64,000 bases of DNA from Lysobacter sp. (GCA_011526085.1 WYBC01000016.1:282178-346177), one strand, 5' to 3'; counted from the first letter of the stretch, positions 8,553 through 18,312 are shown. The notes: generated by a model from the sequence alone, not told the origin. Made by a program: numbers and translations.

Positions 8553-9323
8553 TCAACGCAGCATCGTCATCCCGCCCGACGGTGGCGACATCGCCGGCGG
8601 GCTCAGCTCGGACAGCAGAAGCCCCTCCCCGGGTTTGGGCGTGCAGGCTTCGGGGGTGATCTTCGCGGTGCTCTGCTCCACCGAGCGGGCGACCGCCTCC
8701 GCGTAATCCACGGTTGCCCGTCGCGCTTCCGGCGCGTAGGGATTCGGACCTTCGATCGCGATGAATTTTCCGCCGTCCCTGCCGGCGACGACGTGGTCGA
8801 TCCCCTTCAGACCGGCCTCCTTGGCCTCGGCCGCGATCGCCGCCGCGACCCGCTCACGCTGCGCCTCGGAGTTGAACAGGCCGCACAGCCCGGGCTGCTG
8901 CAGTTCCGACAATGCCTGCTTGAACAGCTTGTGATCGGGGTGGGCCGGATCGTTCAGCAGCGGCGTCTCCGGCACCCATTTCCCGCCTTCCGAGCGCCCT
9001 TCGGACGACAGCGGCGCGCAGGGGTTCGGATCCCAGGTCTCGGGCGCCGGCTGCGGATCCTGCTCGGGAAGCTTCGGGCACCAGTCGATGTCCGGTCTCG
9101 GCGCCGGCGTGTCGCCTCGCGCCGGCGGCGCGTCGCCGGGCGGGGATTCGTTCGTCCGCGACTCCGCCCGTTCCCGTGGACGGGGGTCCGGCAGCTCCGG
9201 GAGCGGATCACGGCGCGGCTGCCCCGGCTGCAGCGGTTCGCCCTCGGCGAGCCATGTTCCGCCGGCGCCGTTCCCGCCGGGGGGCGGAAAACCCGTTCCG
9301 TCTTCGATCCGTGCGTCGCGCAT
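8553..9323 (-). CDS. XVIPCD-containing protein, putative type IV secretion substrate without a recognisable toxin domain
   Basis: Residues about 125-220 match XVIPCD, the C-terminal secretion signal of Xanthomonadales T4SS effectors. Visible blocks are NDPAHPDHKLFKQAL, then AAAIAAEAKEAGLKGIDHVV and FIAIEG, an arginine-rich turn and VEQS. Known effectors of this family carry an enzymatic toxin domain in front of XVIPCD. Here residues 1-124 are Pro/Arg/Glu-rich and look disordered, and no catalytic motif is visible. A 36-residue tail rich in Pro, Ser and Met follows. No signal peptide is present. The gene begins 74 bases after pilU on the same strand. I see no adjacent immunity gene and no vir genes in the window. 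Domain assignment is fairly firm; the role as effector, remnant or decoy is inference. Confidence 0.78.
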   Translation of the reverse strand: MRDARIEDGTGFPPPGGNGAGGTWLAEGEPLQPGQPRRDPLPELPDPRPRERAESRTNESPPGDAPPARGDTPAPRPDIDWCPKLPEQDPQPAPETWDPNPCAPLSSEGRSEGGKWVPETPLLNDPAHPDHKLFKQALSELQQPGLCGLFNSEAQRERVAAAIAAEAKEAGLKGIDHVVAGRDGGKFIAIEGPNPYAPEARRATVDYAEAVARSVEQSTAKITPEACTPKPGEGLLLSELSPPAMSPPSGGMTMLR

Positions 9324-9397
9324 GCCGGCGGTCCTTCTTCGATCGATCCGGATCGCGACGCCGCGATCGGCGGCGCCAGCGATGGATCAGCGGTGGG

Positions 9398-10528
9398 TCA
9401 GCGCACCTCGGCCACTTCCACGCCGTCCAGGCCGGCGGCCAGGGTGCGGGCGTCGCCGCCCTGGGCGAGCTTGATCTTCAGGCGAACCTCGTTCTGCGAG
9501 TCGGCGTAGCGCAGCGCGTCCTCGTAGGTGATCTCGCCGGCCTGGTACAGCTCGAACAGGGCCTGGTCGAAGGTCTTCATGCCGAGGTTGGTGGACTCCT
9601 TCATCACTTCCTTCAGCTTGTGGATCTCGCCGTCGCGGATGTAGTCCTGCACCAGCGGCGTGCCGAGCAGGATTTCCATCGCGACCTTGCGGCCCTTGCC
9701 GTCCGGGGTCGGGATCAACTGCTGCGCGACCACGCCCTTCATGTTCAGCGACAGGTCCATCAGCAGCTGGCTGCGGCGATCCTCGGGGAAGAAGTTGATG
9801 ATGCGGTCCATCGCCTGGTTGGCGTTGTTGGCGTGCAGGGTGCACAGCACCAGATGGCCGGTTTCGGCGAAGGCGATGGCGTAGTCCATGCCCTCGCGGG
9901 TGCGCACCTCGCCGATCATGATCACGTCCGGCGCCTGGCGCAGGGTGTTCTTCAGCGCGTTCTCCCAGCTGTCGGTGTCGATGCCGACCTCGCGCTGGGT
10001 GATGATGCAGCCCTCGTGCTTGTGCACGAATTCGATCGGGTCCTCGATGGTGATGATGTGGCCCGAGGAATTCTGGTTGCGATAGCCGATCATCGCCGCC
10101 AGCGAGGTCGATTTGCCGGTGCCGGTGGCGCCGACGAAGATGATGATGCCGCGCTTGGTCATCGCCAGGGTCTTGATGATCGGCGGCAGCGCCAGCTCCT
10201 CCACGGTCGGGATCTTCGACTCGATCCGGCGCAGCACCATGCCCACCTGGTTGCGCTGGTAGAAGCAGCTCACGCGGAAGCGGCCCACGCCCGAGACACC
10301 GATGGCGAAGTTGCACTCGTGGGTCTTTTCGAACTCCTCGCGCTGCGCCGGCGTCATGACGTTCAGCACCATGTCGCGGCTCTGCTGCGGCGTGAGCGCG
10401 CTCTGGGTGATCGGCGACAGCTTGCCGTGCACCTTCATCGCCGGCGGCATGCCCGCGGTGATGAACAGGTCCGACGCCTTCTGGTGCGCCATCAGCTTGA
10501 GGAAGGAGGTGAAATCGGTGGTGCTCAT
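9398..10528 (-). CDS. pilU: Type IV pilus retraction accessory ATPase PilU
   Basis: This 376-residue PilT-like ATPase assists retraction of type IV pili. It has the PAS-like N-domain, Walker A GATGTGKS (Lys139), an Asp box (ITIEDPIEF), Walker B (APDVIMIGEVR) and His box (HLVLCTLHANN). It differs from PilT by the FVGATGTGKS P-loop and a C-terminal extension after residue 345, both PilU traits. It lies 58 bases after pilT, so the two are probably co-transcribed. Confidence 0.95.
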   Translation of the reverse strand: MSTTDFTSFLKLMAHQKASDLFITAGMPPAMKVHGKLSPITQSALTPQQSRDMVLNVMTPAQREEFEKTHECNFAIGVSGVGRFRVSCFYQRNQVGMVLRRIESKIPTVEELALPPIIKTLAMTKRGIIIFVGATGTGKSTSLAAMIGYRNQNSSGHIITIEDPIEFVHKHEGCIITQREVGIDTDSWENALKNTLRQAPDVIMIGEVRTREGMDYAIAFAETGHLVLCTLHANNANQAMDRIINFFPEDRRSQLLMDLSLNMKGVVAQQLIPTPDGKGRKVAMEILLGTPLVQDYIRDGEIHKLKEVMKESTNLGMKTFDQALFELYQAGEITYEDALRYADSQNEVRLKIKLAQGGDARTLAAGLDGVEVAEVR

Positions 10529-10586
10529 GGGGGAACTCCCTGAATCTGAACGCTGGACGCTGGGCGCGGAGGTGGCGGCCGGAGGA

Positions 10587-11624
10587 TTATTCGAACAGCC
10601 GCTTGTCCTTGGCGTAACCCTTGGCCTGCTGGCGGGTGATGAGGCTGCGCTTCACCAGATCCTGCAGATGCTGGTCGAGGGTCATCATGCCGAAGTTCTG
10701 GCCGGTCTGGATCGACGAGTACATCTGCGCCACCTTGTCCTCGCGGATCAGGTTGCGGATCGCGGGGGTGCCGACCATGATTTCCCAGGCCGCGGTACGG
10801 CCGCCGCCGACCTTCTTCAGCAGCGCCTGCGAAATCACCGCGCGCAGCGATTCGGACAGCATCGAACGCACCATCGGCTTCTCGCCGGCGGGGAACACGT
10901 CGATGATGCGGTCCACGGTCTTCGCCGCCGAGCTGGTGTGCAGGGTGCCGAACACGAGGTGGCCGGTTTCCGCGGCGGTCAGCGCCAGGCGGATGGTCTC
11001 GATGTCGCGCATTTCGCCGACGAGGATGTAGTCCGGGTCTTCGCGCAGCGCGGAACGCAGCGCCTCGTTGAAGCCGTGGGTGTCGCGGTGGACCTCGCGC
11101 TGGTTGATCAGGCACTTCTGCGAGGTGTGGACGAATTCGATCGGGTCCTCGACGGTGAGGATGTGCGCGTATTCGCTCTTGTTGACGTGATCGACCATCG
11201 CCGCCAGCGTGGTCGACTTGCCCGAACCGGTCGGGCCGGTCACCAGGATCAGGCCCTGCGGCTGGTCGATCAGCTCGCGGAAGATCGGCGGGCAGCCGAG
11301 ATCCTCGAGGGTCAGCACTTCCGAGGGAATCGTGCGGAAGACCGCGCCGGCACCGCGGTTCTGGTTGAACGCGTTGACGCGGAAGCGGGCCAGGCCGGGG
11401 ATCTCGAACGAGAAGTCGCACTCGAGGAATTCCTCGTAGTCGCGGCGCTGCTTGTCCGACATGATGTCGTAGACCAGCGCATGGACCTGCTTGTGGTCCA
11501 GCGCGGGGATGTTGATGCGGCGCACGTCGCCGTCGACGCGGATCATCGGCGGCAGCCCGGCGGACAGGTGCAGGTCCGACGCCTTGTTCTTGACCGAGAA
11601 TGCCAATAGTTCGGCGATATCCAT
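10587..11624 (-). CDS. pilT: Type IV pilus retraction ATPase PilT
   Basis: The 345-residue product begins MDIAELLAFSVKNKASDLHLSAG, the standard PilT N-terminus, with GGGGAG upstream of the ATG. The longer open frame upstream is not conserved in character. It has Walker A GPTGSGKS (Lys136), the Asp box LTVEDPIEF, Walker B YILVGEMRD and the AIRNLIRE signature that defines the PilT C-terminal region. It depolymerises pilin at the inner membrane to drive twitching. Confidence 0.97.
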   Translation of the reverse strand: MDIAELLAFSVKNKASDLHLSAGLPPMIRVDGDVRRINIPALDHKQVHALVYDIMSDKQRRDYEEFLECDFSFEIPGLARFRVNAFNQNRGAGAVFRTIPSEVLTLEDLGCPPIFRELIDQPQGLILVTGPTGSGKSTTLAAMVDHVNKSEYAHILTVEDPIEFVHTSQKCLINQREVHRDTHGFNEALRSALREDPDYILVGEMRDIETIRLALTAAETGHLVFGTLHTSSAAKTVDRIIDVFPAGEKPMVRSMLSESLRAVISQALLKKVGGGRTAAWEIMVGTPAIRNLIREDKVAQMYSSIQTGQNFGMMTLDQHLQDLVKRSLITRQQAKGYAKDKRLFE

Positions 11625-11678
11625 GCAAACTCCCCGCGTAGCGATGTCGTGCGAGTCCGGAGACCCGGGATGCGCCGG

Positions 11679-11684
11679 AGTATA
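11679..11684 (-). promoter_or_regulatory. Probable pilT promoter -10
   Basis: The minus strand reads GGCTATACTCC, a near-consensus -10 hexamer (TATACT) about 55 bases upstream of the pilT ATG. No clear -35 is visible. The divergent gene yggS has its own -10 about 70 bases away. Confidence 0.55.
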
Positions 11685-11750
11685 GCCCCGCACTCCGGAT
11701 TTGCACCGGGTGCGGCGCGGTCGCGCTGCCGGCGGATCGCCGGTTCGACA

Positions 11751-11756
11751 TACACT
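11751..11756 (+). promoter_or_regulatory. Probable yggS-proC promoter -10
   Basis: TACACT preceded by CGACA lies 51 bases before the yggS ATG in the pilT/yggS divergent spacer. The -35 region is GC-rich and not recognisable. Confidence 0.45.
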
Positions 11757-11806
11757 GCTCCTTTCCCGCGCCATTCCGCGACGCCCGTCGCATCCGAACG
11801 CACGCC

Positions 11807-12541
11807 ATGTCAGACGCAACGCCGCCGCATCCCGCACTCGACGCCCTCCTCGCCGGCATGGCCGCAGCCGCGGGCGATGCGCCGGCGCGGCTGCTGGCGG
11901 TGAGCAAGACCCAGCCCGCCGAAGCCATCGCGGACGTCGCCGCCGCGCTGCGCGCGCGGCCCGCCGCCGGCCCGGTGGCCTTCGGCGAAAACTACGTGCA
12001 GGAAGCGCTGGCGAAACAGCCGTCGCTCGGCGGGCTCGGCATCGAATGGCATCTCATCGGCCACCTGCAATCGAACAAGGCGAAGGAAGCCGCCGCCGCG
12101 TTCGACTGGGTGCAGACCGTGGACCGGCCCAAGCTGGTGGAGGCGCTGGCGAAGCATCGCGCGCCCGGACAGCCGCCGCTGAACGTGCTCATCCAGGTCA
12201 ATATCGACGACGAGGCCAGCAAGCACGGCTGCCGGCCGGACGACATCGACGCGCTCGCCGCCGCCATCGCCGCCCAGCCGGCCCTGCGCCTGCGCGGACT
12301 GATGGCGATCCCGGCTCCCGACCCCGACATGGCGCGTCGACGCGCCGCCTTCCGGCGCATGCGCGGCCTGTTCGACGCCCTCGCCGCCGGCCGGCCGGGC
12401 ATCGACACCCTGTCGATGGGCATGAGCGAGGACTACGCGCTGGCCATCGCCGAAGGTGCGACGATGGTCCGCGTCGGCAGCGCCCTGTTCGGCGCCCGCC
12501 CGTCGAAGCCCTCCTCCACCATCGCTCCGGAGATCGCATGA
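11807..12541 (+). CDS. yggS: PLP homeostasis protein, YggS/PROSC family
   Basis: This 244-residue alanine-racemase-fold protein binds pyridoxal phosphate and buffers it in the cell. The PLP lysine is Lys34 in LLAVSKTQP. Other family blocks are FGENYVQEALAK, EWHLIGHLQSNKA, VLIQVNIDDEASKHG, LRGLMAIP and LSMGMSEDYALAIAEGATMVRVGSALFG. It overlaps proC by 4 bases (ATGA), and the yggS-proC pairing next to pilT is widespread in gammaproteobacteria. pdxH, which makes PLP, lies 3 kb away. Confidence 0.96.
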   Translation: MSDATPPHPALDALLAGMAAAAGDAPARLLAVSKTQPAEAIADVAAALRARPAAGPVAFGENYVQEALAKQPSLGGLGIEWHLIGHLQSNKAKEAAAAFDWVQTVDRPKLVEALAKHRAPGQPPLNVLIQVNIDDEASKHGCRPDDIDALAAAIAAQPALRLRGLMAIPAPDPDMARRRAAFRRMRGLFDALAAGRPGIDTLSMGMSEDYALAIAEGATMVRVGSALFGARPSKPSSTIAPEIA

Positions 12542-13362
12542 GTTCCGTATCGACCCTCGCCTTCATCGGCGGCGGCAACATGGCCCGCAGCCTGATCGGC
12601 GGCCTGATCGCCCGCGGCACCCCGGCCGCCGACATCCGCGTCTCGGAACCCGTCGACGTCCTCCGCGAGGCGCTCGCCCGCGATTTCGGGGTACAGGTCG
12701 GCGCCGACAACGCCGAAGCGGCCGGCCCGGCCGGCCTGTGGCTGCTGGCGGTGAAACCGCAGGTCATGCGCGCGGTCTGCGAAGCGCTGGCGCCGCTGGC
12801 GCAGGCGAACCGGCCGCTGGTGGTGTCGATCGCCGCCGGCATCACCGCGGCCCAGCTGCAGCGCTGGCTTGGCGGCGGCGTGGCGGTGGTCCGGGCGATG
12901 CCGAACACCCCCGCGCTGCTCGGTGCCGGCGTCACCGGTCTGTTCGCCAGCGCCGAAGTGGACGCCAACGGTCGCGAACATGCCGCCAATCTGCTCGCCA
13001 GCGCCGGCAGGACCGTGTGGATCGAGGACGAGGCGCGGATGGACGCGGTGACCGCGACGTCCGGCAGCGGCCCGGCCTACATCTTCCTGCTCGCCGAGGC
13101 GATGGAGGCCGCCGCCATCGCCGAAGGCCTGCCGGCCGACGCCGCGCGCACCCTCGTGCAGGAGACCGTGCTGGGCGCCGCGCGGATGCTCACCGAGTCC
13201 GGCGAGGACCCGGCCGAACTGCGCCGCCGGGTGACCTCGCCGGGCGGCACCACCCAGGCCGCGGTCGAGACCTTCGAAGCCGGCGGCTTCCGCGCACTGG
13301 TGGCGCAGGCGATCGCCAACGCCACAGAACGCGGCCGGCAATTGTCGGCCGCGAACGACTGA
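12538..13362 (+). CDS. proC: Pyrroline-5-carboxylate reductase
   Basis: ProC catalyses the last step of proline synthesis, reducing pyrroline-5-carboxylate with NAD(P)H. The 274-residue product starts with the Rossmann motif FIGGGNMARSLIGGLI. It continues with AVKPQVM, SIAAGIT and VRAMPNTPALLGAG, and has the C-terminal signature TSPGGTTQAAVETFEAGGF. The ATG lies inside the end of yggS (ATGA). Confidence 0.97.
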   Translation: MSSVSTLAFIGGGNMARSLIGGLIARGTPAADIRVSEPVDVLREALARDFGVQVGADNAEAAGPAGLWLLAVKPQVMRAVCEALAPLAQANRPLVVSIAAGITAAQLQRWLGGGVAVVRAMPNTPALLGAGVTGLFASAEVDANGREHAANLLASAGRTVWIEDEARMDAVTATSGSGPAYIFLLAEAMEAAAIAEGLPADAARTLVQETVLGAARMLTESGEDPAELRRRVTSPGGTTQAAVETFEAGGFRALVAQAIANATERGRQLSAAND

Positions 13363-13454
13363 GCGATGCACCCGCCGACGCGGCCCGGCCGGCATCCGTC
13401 CGCCGCGCCCGGCCGTATGCAGTGAGCCCTTCGCCTCGCCGACAGGATCGACCC

Positions 13455-13961
13455 ATGTCCCCCAGCAGCATGCTCCGTCACCGCATGTCCCACCGCCGCC
13501 CGCTGATCGTGCCCGCCCTGCTCTGTCTTGCCCTCGCCGCCTGCGGCGCCGACAAACCCAGGGTCGCGAAACGCCTCGATACCCCGCAGGAAGCGGTGAG
13601 CCGGGTCGGGGATGTCACCGTCCGCGCCAATCTGGTGCCGACCGCCAGCCTCAACGAAGGCGTCGCCCGCAGCTACGGGATCGAACGCGGCGACCGCCGG
13701 CTGATGCTGCTGGTCTCGGTGCGCAAGGGCCCGGACGGTCTGGAGACCGCGCTGCCGGCCACGATCACCGCCACCGTCGCGAACCTGCACGGCCAGCGCG
13801 AGACGCTGGCGATGCGCGAGATCCGCTCGGGCGACTATATCGACTACGTCGGCGCCACCGAGGTCTCGCCCCCGGACACGCTCACTTTCGACCTGAAGAT
13901 CGTGCGCGAGGGCGGCGCGGCGTCGACGATGCGGTTCTCGCGGGATTTTTCGGCGGAATGA
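13455..13961 (+). CDS. DUF4426 lipoprotein
   Basis: The 168-residue product has a basic N-terminus, a hydrophobic stretch and a lipobox LALAAC, so it is probably a lipoprotein anchored at about Cys32. The body (VGDVTVRANLVPTASL, VARSYGI, LLVSVRKG, then DYIDYVGATEVSPPDTL) fits DUF4426, a periplasmic family of unknown function often found near yggS-proC or metXW in gammaproteobacteria. It follows proC by 92 bases and could be read with it. Confidence 0.82.
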   Translation: MSPSSMLRHRMSHRRPLIVPALLCLALAACGADKPRVAKRLDTPQEAVSRVGDVTVRANLVPTASLNEGVARSYGIERGDRRLMLLVSVRKGPDGLETALPATITATVANLHGQRETLAMREIRSGDYIDYVGATEVSPPDTLTFDLKIVREGGAASTMRFSRDFSAE

Positions 13962-14032
13962 AGCACGCCCCGCACGCTAACCGCGTTGCCGCAGCCTCCC
14001 GGGCGACCTGAAGACCACTCTGCCGGGCAGCG

Positions 14033-14863
14033 CTACCGCGTCGCCCAGGCCCGGACGATGTCCGCGATCGCGCGCACGCCTTCGGTCAGCGCCGCCGGCC
14101 CGGGCTGCAGGATGATCGGCGACTTGATCTCGTGCAGGGCGCCGTCGCGGACCGCGGGAATCGCGTCCCAGCCCGGTCGCGCGGCGACTTTTTCCGGACG
14201 GAATTTCTTGCCGCACCACGAGCCCAGGATGATGTCCGGCGCGCGCCGGATCACCTCGCCGGGATCTTCGAGAATGCGGCCCCTGGCCAGCGACGACGCC
14301 GCGCGTTCGGGAAAAATGTCGTCGCCGCCCGCGATCGCGACCAGTTCCGACACCCAGCGGATGCCGCTGATCATCGGCTCGTCCCATTCCTCGAAATAGA
14401 CGCTCGGCCGTCGCGGCAGCGTCGCCGCCTGCGCGGCGATGGCGTCGAGCCCGCGCGCGAGTTCGTCGGCATACGCGTTGGCCTTGTCGGTCGCGCCGAC
14501 CAGCGCACCGAGCCGGCGGATGTAATCGAGGACGCCATCGACACTGCGGTGATTGCTGATCCAGACCTCGACGCCCTGCCTGATCAGCGCCGAAGCGATC
14601 TCCGCCTGGATGTCGGAAAACCCGATCACGAAATCCGGTTCGAGCCGCAGGATCTCGTCGATCTTCGCCGAGGTGAAGGCGCTGACCTTCGGTTTTTCCC
14701 GGCGCGCGATCGCCGGCCGCACCGTGAACCCGCTGATGCCGACGATGCGATGCTGCTCGCCGAGGGCGTACAGCACCTCGGTCGGTTCTTCGGTGAGGCA
14801 GACGATGCGCTGCGGGCCGCGCGCCGACGCGGGTCTCACGGATACAGCATCCGCTTCGTCCAC
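14033..14863 (-). CDS. BtuF-like cobalamin/iron-type substrate-binding protein
   Basis: This 276-residue protein has the class III periplasmic-binding-protein fold of BtuF. Signature blocks are [44 protein letters not shown] and the tryptophan motif in [17 protein letters not shown]. No signal peptide or lipobox is visible with either GTG start (14863, or 14839 which gives a 4-base GTGA overlap with pdxH). It is therefore either cytoplasmic or exported by an unusual route. No btuC/btuD permease genes are adjacent. Many Xanthomonadales carry such orphan cobalamin-binding-like proteins. Fold assignment is firm, ligand is not. Confidence 0.82.
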   Translation of the reverse strand: MDEADAVSVRPASARGPQRIVCLTEEPTEVLYALGEQHRIVGISGFTVRPAIARREKPKVSAFTSAKIDEILRLEPDFVIGFSDIQAEIASALIRQGVEVWISNHRSVDGVLDYIRRLGALVGATDKANAYADELARGLDAIAAQAATLPRRPSVYFEEWDEPMISGIRWVSELVAIAGGDDIFPERAASSLARGRILEDPGEVIRRAPDIILGSWCGKKFRPEKVAARPGWDAIPAVRDGALHEIKSPIILQPGPAALTEGVRAIADIVRAWATR

Positions 14864-15432
14864 GCGCCATCCACGCCGCGTTCGTAGAGATGACGCTCGT
14901 GCAGCCGGAACTGCGCGCCGTACCAGAACTCGATGTTGCGCGGCACCACCCGGAAACCACCCCAGCGCGGCGGCCGCGGCACGTCGACGCCTTCGAACCG
15001 GGCCTTCGCATCCTCGAAACGACGCTCGAACGTCTCGCGCGCATCGAGGGTTTCCGACTGGTGCGAGGCCCAGGCGCCGAGCTGGCTGTCACGGGGGCGC
15101 CGGGCGAAATACGCTTCGGCCTCGGCGTCGTCGACGATCTCCACGTCGCCCTCGATCCGCACCTGCACGCCGTCGTCGCCCAGCGCCTTCCAGAAGAACA
15201 GCAGCGCGGCCTTCGGATGCGCCTGCAGTTCGCGGCCCTTGCGGCCGTCGAGATGGGTGTAGAAGACGAAACCGCGTTCGCCGTAGTCCTTCAACAGCAC
15301 CATCCGCGCGGAGGGCTGGCCGTCGGCATCGACGGTGGCGACGGTCATCGCGGTCGGTTCGGGAACGCCCGCAGCCTTGGCCTGGGCATACAGGTCGTCG
15401 AACGTGGCGAGGGCTTCGGCATAAAGCGTCAT
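14836..15432 (-). CDS. pdxH: Pyridoxamine 5'-phosphate oxidase
   Basis: The 198-residue flavoenzyme makes PLP from PNP/PMP. Recognisable blocks are [56 protein letters not shown] and the C-terminal [13 protein letters not shown] followed by EFWYG and RMLYP, which form the FMN and substrate sites. The end overlaps the start of the BtuF-like gene on the same strand. Confidence 0.97.
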   Translation of the reverse strand: MTLYAEALATFDDLYAQAKAAGVPEPTAMTVATVDADGQPSARMVLLKDYGERGFVFYTHLDGRKGRELQAHPKAALLFFWKALGDDGVQVRIEGDVEIVDDAEAEAYFARRPRDSQLGAWASHQSETLDARETFERRFEDAKARFEGVDVPRPPRWGGFRVVPRNIEFWYGAQFRLHERHLYERGVDGAWTKRMLYP

Positions 15433-15471
15433 GGCGGTAGTCCGGGGGAAATGCCGGCGTCGGCGTTGGGG

Positions 15472-15477
15472 TATTGT
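15472..15477 (+). promoter_or_regulatory. Possible -10 for the P-loop kinase gene, leaderless arrangement
   Basis: TATTGT ends 7 bases before the ATG at 15484, so the usual start of transcription would fall on the ATG itself. No -35 is obvious. Confidence 0.35.
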
Positions 15478-15483
15478 CGCCCG

Positions 15484-16320
15484 ATGGCGCAGGCCCCGCA
15501 CCCGATCCGGATCAAATCGGCACGCGCACCGGTGGCGCAGCGGCCGCCGGGCTTCGCCGCGACCGTGGTCGCGCAGGCGCTGGACGACGCGCTGGCCCAC
15601 GACGCCCGGGTGTTCGCCATCGCCGGGCTGCAGGGCGCCGGGAAATCCACGCTCGCCGCACAGATGGCCGCACTGGCGCGTTCGCGCGGACTGCGGGTCG
15701 CGACGCTGTCGATCGACGACGTGTATTTCGGCCCGCGCGAGCGCGGACGGATGGCGCGCGACATCCATCCGCTGCTGGCGACGCGCGGCCCGCCGGGCAC
15801 CCATGACATCGGACTGGCCTGCGACACGCTGGACGCACTGCGCGCGGGCCTCGCGACGCGGCTGCCGCGCTTCGACAAACGCAGCGATCGCCGCCTGCCG
15901 CCTTCGCGCTGGCCGGCCGCGGGCATCATCGACCTGGTGCTGTTCGAGGGCTGGTGCCTGCAGGTGCCGCCGGAACCGGCCGCCGCGCTGCGCACGCCGA
16001 TCAATGCGCTGGAGCGCGACGAGGATCCACATGGCGTCTGGCGCAGCTACTGCAACGAGGCGCTCGGCCGCGACTACCCGGCCCTGTGGACTCGCATCGA
16101 CCGCCTGCTGTGGCTGCAGCCGCCGGGCTTCGCGCCGGTGGTCCGCTGGCGCCGCGAACAGGAGATCCGGATCGGCGGAACGATGTCGCGGGCCGGGGTC
16201 GAACGCTTCGTGCAGCACTTCGAACGCGTGAGCCGCCAGGCGCTGCGCACGCTGCCGAAGATCGCCGCGCGCACGCTGACGCTGGACGCGCGGCGACGCA
16301 TCCGGGCCGATCGGGCATGA
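15484..16320 (+). CDS. P-loop kinase, glycerate-3-kinase-like
   Basis: The 278-residue product has a Walker [12 protein letters not shown] at about residues 48-58, a SIDDVYFG motif, [14 protein letters not shown] and [10 protein letters not shown]. These are the blocks of the plant-type D-glycerate 3-kinase/YggC-like P-loop kinases. Such enzymes phosphorylate D-glycerate to 3-phosphoglycerate, but the family is poorly characterised in bacteria and the substrate is inferred. There is no room for a ribosome site in the 51 bases shared with pdxH's start region beyond a weak GGGG. Confidence 0.8.
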   Translation: MAQAPHPIRIKSARAPVAQRPPGFAATVVAQALDDALAHDARVFAIAGLQGAGKSTLAAQMAALARSRGLRVATLSIDDVYFGPRERGRMARDIHPLLATRGPPGTHDIGLACDTLDALRAGLATRLPRFDKRSDRRLPPSRWPAAGIIDLVLFEGWCLQVPPEPAAALRTPINALERDEDPHGVWRSYCNEALGRDYPALWTRIDRLLWLQPPGFAPVVRWRREQEIRIGGTMSRAGVERFVQHFERVSRQALRTLPKIAARTLTLDARRRIRADRA

Positions 16321-16337
16321 AACGCGCGGCGGCGCGA

Positions 16338-16541
16338 TTATTCGACGACGAAACTCACGCGCATGTTCACGCGCCACTCCAGCACGTTGCCGGCGTCGTC
16401 GGTGACGACCTTGGTCTCGTTCACCCATGCGCCCTTGATGTTCTTGACCGACTCGGCGCATTTCTTCAGACCGGTGCGGACGGCGTCTTCGAAGCCGGTG
16501 GCGGATGCGGCGTTGATTTCGATGATCTTGGCGATGGACAT
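16338..16541 (-). CDS. Dodecin
   Basis: The 67-residue product ([21 protein letters not shown], then [10 protein letters not shown] and [10 protein letters not shown]) is a clear dodecin, a small protein that assembles into a hollow dodecamer binding flavins. The conserved tryptophan that stacks on the flavin is in KGAWVNE. It is a single-gene unit converging on the P-loop kinase gene. Confidence 0.93.
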   Translation of the reverse strand: MSIAKIIEINAASATGFEDAVRTGLKKCAESVKNIKGAWVNETKVVTDDAGNVLEWRVNMRVSFVVE

Positions 16542-16599
16542 GGCGCGATTCCTCGACCGATCCGGCGAATGCCGGACCGGTAGCGTACGCCTGCGCTGT

Positions 16600-16605
16600 T
16601 AAAAT
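16600..16605 (+). promoter_or_regulatory. Probable aroK-aroB promoter -10
   Basis: TGTTAAAAT is a good extended -10. Its last base is within the first possible aroK start codon (16604), and the second ATG (16613) lies 8 bases after it. If this is the promoter, translation starts at 16613 on a leaderless message. Confidence 0.45.
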
Positions 16606-17176
16606 GCCGTCCATGGAATCCGCCCCCCACCTTGTTCTGGTCGGTCCGATGGGCGCCGGCAAGAGTTCGATCGGACGCCGGCTGGCGCACGCGTGCGGGC
16701 TGCCGTTCGTCGATCTGGACCGCGAGATCGAAACCCGTGCGGGCACCGACATTCCGACGATTTTCGCCCACGAGGGCGAGGCCGGTTTCCGCCGCCGCGA
16801 GCGCGAAGCCTTGGCCGACCTGCTGGAGGGCGCGCCCTGCGTCCTGGCCACCGGTGGCGGCGCGGTGCTCGATCCCGACAACCGCGCCCGCATGCGCCGA
16901 CAGGGGTTCGTGGTGTACCTGCGCATCGACGTGGACGCGCAGTTGGCGCGGCTGGCCCACGACCGCAGCAGCCGCCCGCTGATCGCCGGCGACGACCGCG
17001 AGACGGTGCTCCGGCGACTGGCGGCCGAACGCGGCCCGCTGTACGAGGCCGTCGCCGATCTGACGTTCCCGCCCACCGACCCGGGGCCGGTCGAGGCGGC
17101 GTCGCGATTGGCGGCTATGCTGGCGGACCGCTGGCTCCGCACCGTCGCCCCCGCCCCCGCTTCGGAATCGCCATGA
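16604..17176 (+). CDS. aroK: Shikimate kinase
   Basis: AroK phosphorylates shikimate in chorismate synthesis. The product has the Walker [16 protein letters not shown], the shikimate-binding [20 protein letters not shown] and ATGGGAVL blocks, and the lid region SSRPLI. The ATG at 16604 gives 190 residues; the ATG at 16613 gives 187 (MESAPHLVL) and fits the promoter better. It overlaps aroB by 4 bases. Confidence 0.96.
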   Translation: MPSMESAPHLVLVGPMGAGKSSIGRRLAHACGLPFVDLDREIETRAGTDIPTIFAHEGEAGFRRREREALADLLEGAPCVLATGGGAVLDPDNRARMRRQGFVVYLRIDVDAQLARLAHDRSSRPLIAGDDRETVLRRLAAERGPLYEAVADLTFPPTDPGPVEAASRLAAMLADRWLRTVAPAPASESP

Positions 17177-18285
17177 CCGCATCCGCACCGCGCATCGTCC
17201 ACATCGGCGGCGCCCACCCCTACACCATTTCGATCGGCGACGGCCTGCTGGACGACGGCACCGCGCTGACCGCGCGCATCCGCGGCCGCCACGCGCTGAT
17301 CGTCAGCGACGAGCACGTCGCACCGCTGTTCGCGCGCCGAGTCGAGATCGCGCTCCACAACGCCCGCCCCGACCTGCGCGTGGACCGGTTCGTGATCCCG
17401 CCGGGGGAACAGGCCAAGACCCTCGCCCGGTTCGGCGAAGCCATCGACGCGCTGGCCGCGCTCGGGGCCACCCGCGACGCCTGCGTCCTCGCGCTGGGCG
17501 GCGGCGTGGTCGGCGACCTCGCCGGCTTCGCCGCGGCGTGCTGGATGCGCGGCATCGACTGCATCCAGTTGCCCACCTCGCTGCTGGCGATGGTGGATTC
17601 CTCGGTGGGCGGCAAGACCGCGGTCGACCTGCCGCAGGGCAAGAACCTGGTCGGCGCCTTCCATCCGCCACGCGCCGTCTTCGCCGACCCCTCGGCGCTG
17701 GACACGCTGCCGGAGCGCGAACTGCGCGCGGGCCTGTCCGAAGTGATCAAGTACGGCGCGATCGTGGATGCACCGTTCCTCGACTGGCTGGAAGCGAACG
17801 CCGCGCCCCTGCTGGCCCGCGAACGCGAGGCGCTGGTCGAGGCCATCGCCCGCAGTTGCCTGCACAAGGCCACGATCGTCGAACACGATCCGTTCGAACA
17901 CGGCGAGCGCGCGCTGCTGAATTTCGGCCACACCTTCGGCCATGCCATCGAGGCCGAGCAGGGGTACAGCGACGCCGGCAACGAGGCCCTCAATCACGGC
18001 GAAGCCGTGGCCGTGGGCATGGTCTTGGCGACACGGCTGTCCGCGCATCTCGGCATGGCCCCTGCCGCCGACGCCGAACGTCTGCGCGCGCTGCTGACCC
18101 TGTACGGCCTGCCGACGACGCTGCCGGCCGGGCTGGATGCCGACCGGTTGATCCAGCGCATGCGCCTGGACAAGAAGGCCCACGCCGCCGGCCTGCGCTT
18201 CGTGCTCTGGGAACGTGCCGGCGCGGCGAGGATCGTCGACGGCGTGCCCGAAGACGCGGTGCTGGAAACCCTGCTGGAAGGCTGA
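17173..18285 (+). CDS. aroB: 3-dehydroquinate synthase
   Basis: AroB forms 3-dehydroquinate from DAHP using NAD and a metal ion. The 370-residue enzyme shows [44 protein letters not shown], the metal-site Glu/His blocks ([32 protein letters not shown]) and [13 protein letters not shown]. It is coupled to aroK through an ATGA overlap. Confidence 0.97.
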   Translation: MTASAPRIVHIGGAHPYTISIGDGLLDDGTALTARIRGRHALIVSDEHVAPLFARRVEIALHNARPDLRVDRFVIPPGEQAKTLARFGEAIDALAALGATRDACVLALGGGVVGDLAGFAAACWMRGIDCIQLPTSLLAMVDSSVGGKTAVDLPQGKNLVGAFHPPRAVFADPSALDTLPERELRAGLSEVIKYGAIVDAPFLDWLEANAAPLLAREREALVEAIARSCLHKATIVEHDPFEHGERALLNFGHTFGHAIEAEQGYSDAGNEALNHGEAVAVGMVLATRLSAHLGMAPAADAERLRALLTLYGLPTTLPAGLDADRLIQRMRLDKKAHAAGLRFVLWERAGAARIVDGVPEDAVLETLLEG

Positions 18286-18312
18286 ACCGACCCCGGAACG
18301 GGCGGCTGCCCT

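Noticed and set aside
8313..8556. Short overlapping minus-strand frames upstream of gspE
   Set aside because: They are short, overlap a hairpin and the gspE leader, and have no family resemblance.
9176..9323. Possible immunity or partner gene next to the XVIPCD protein
   Set aside because: No same-strand frame with a signal peptide or lipobox exists beside it; the opposite-strand frames are Arg/Pro shadows.
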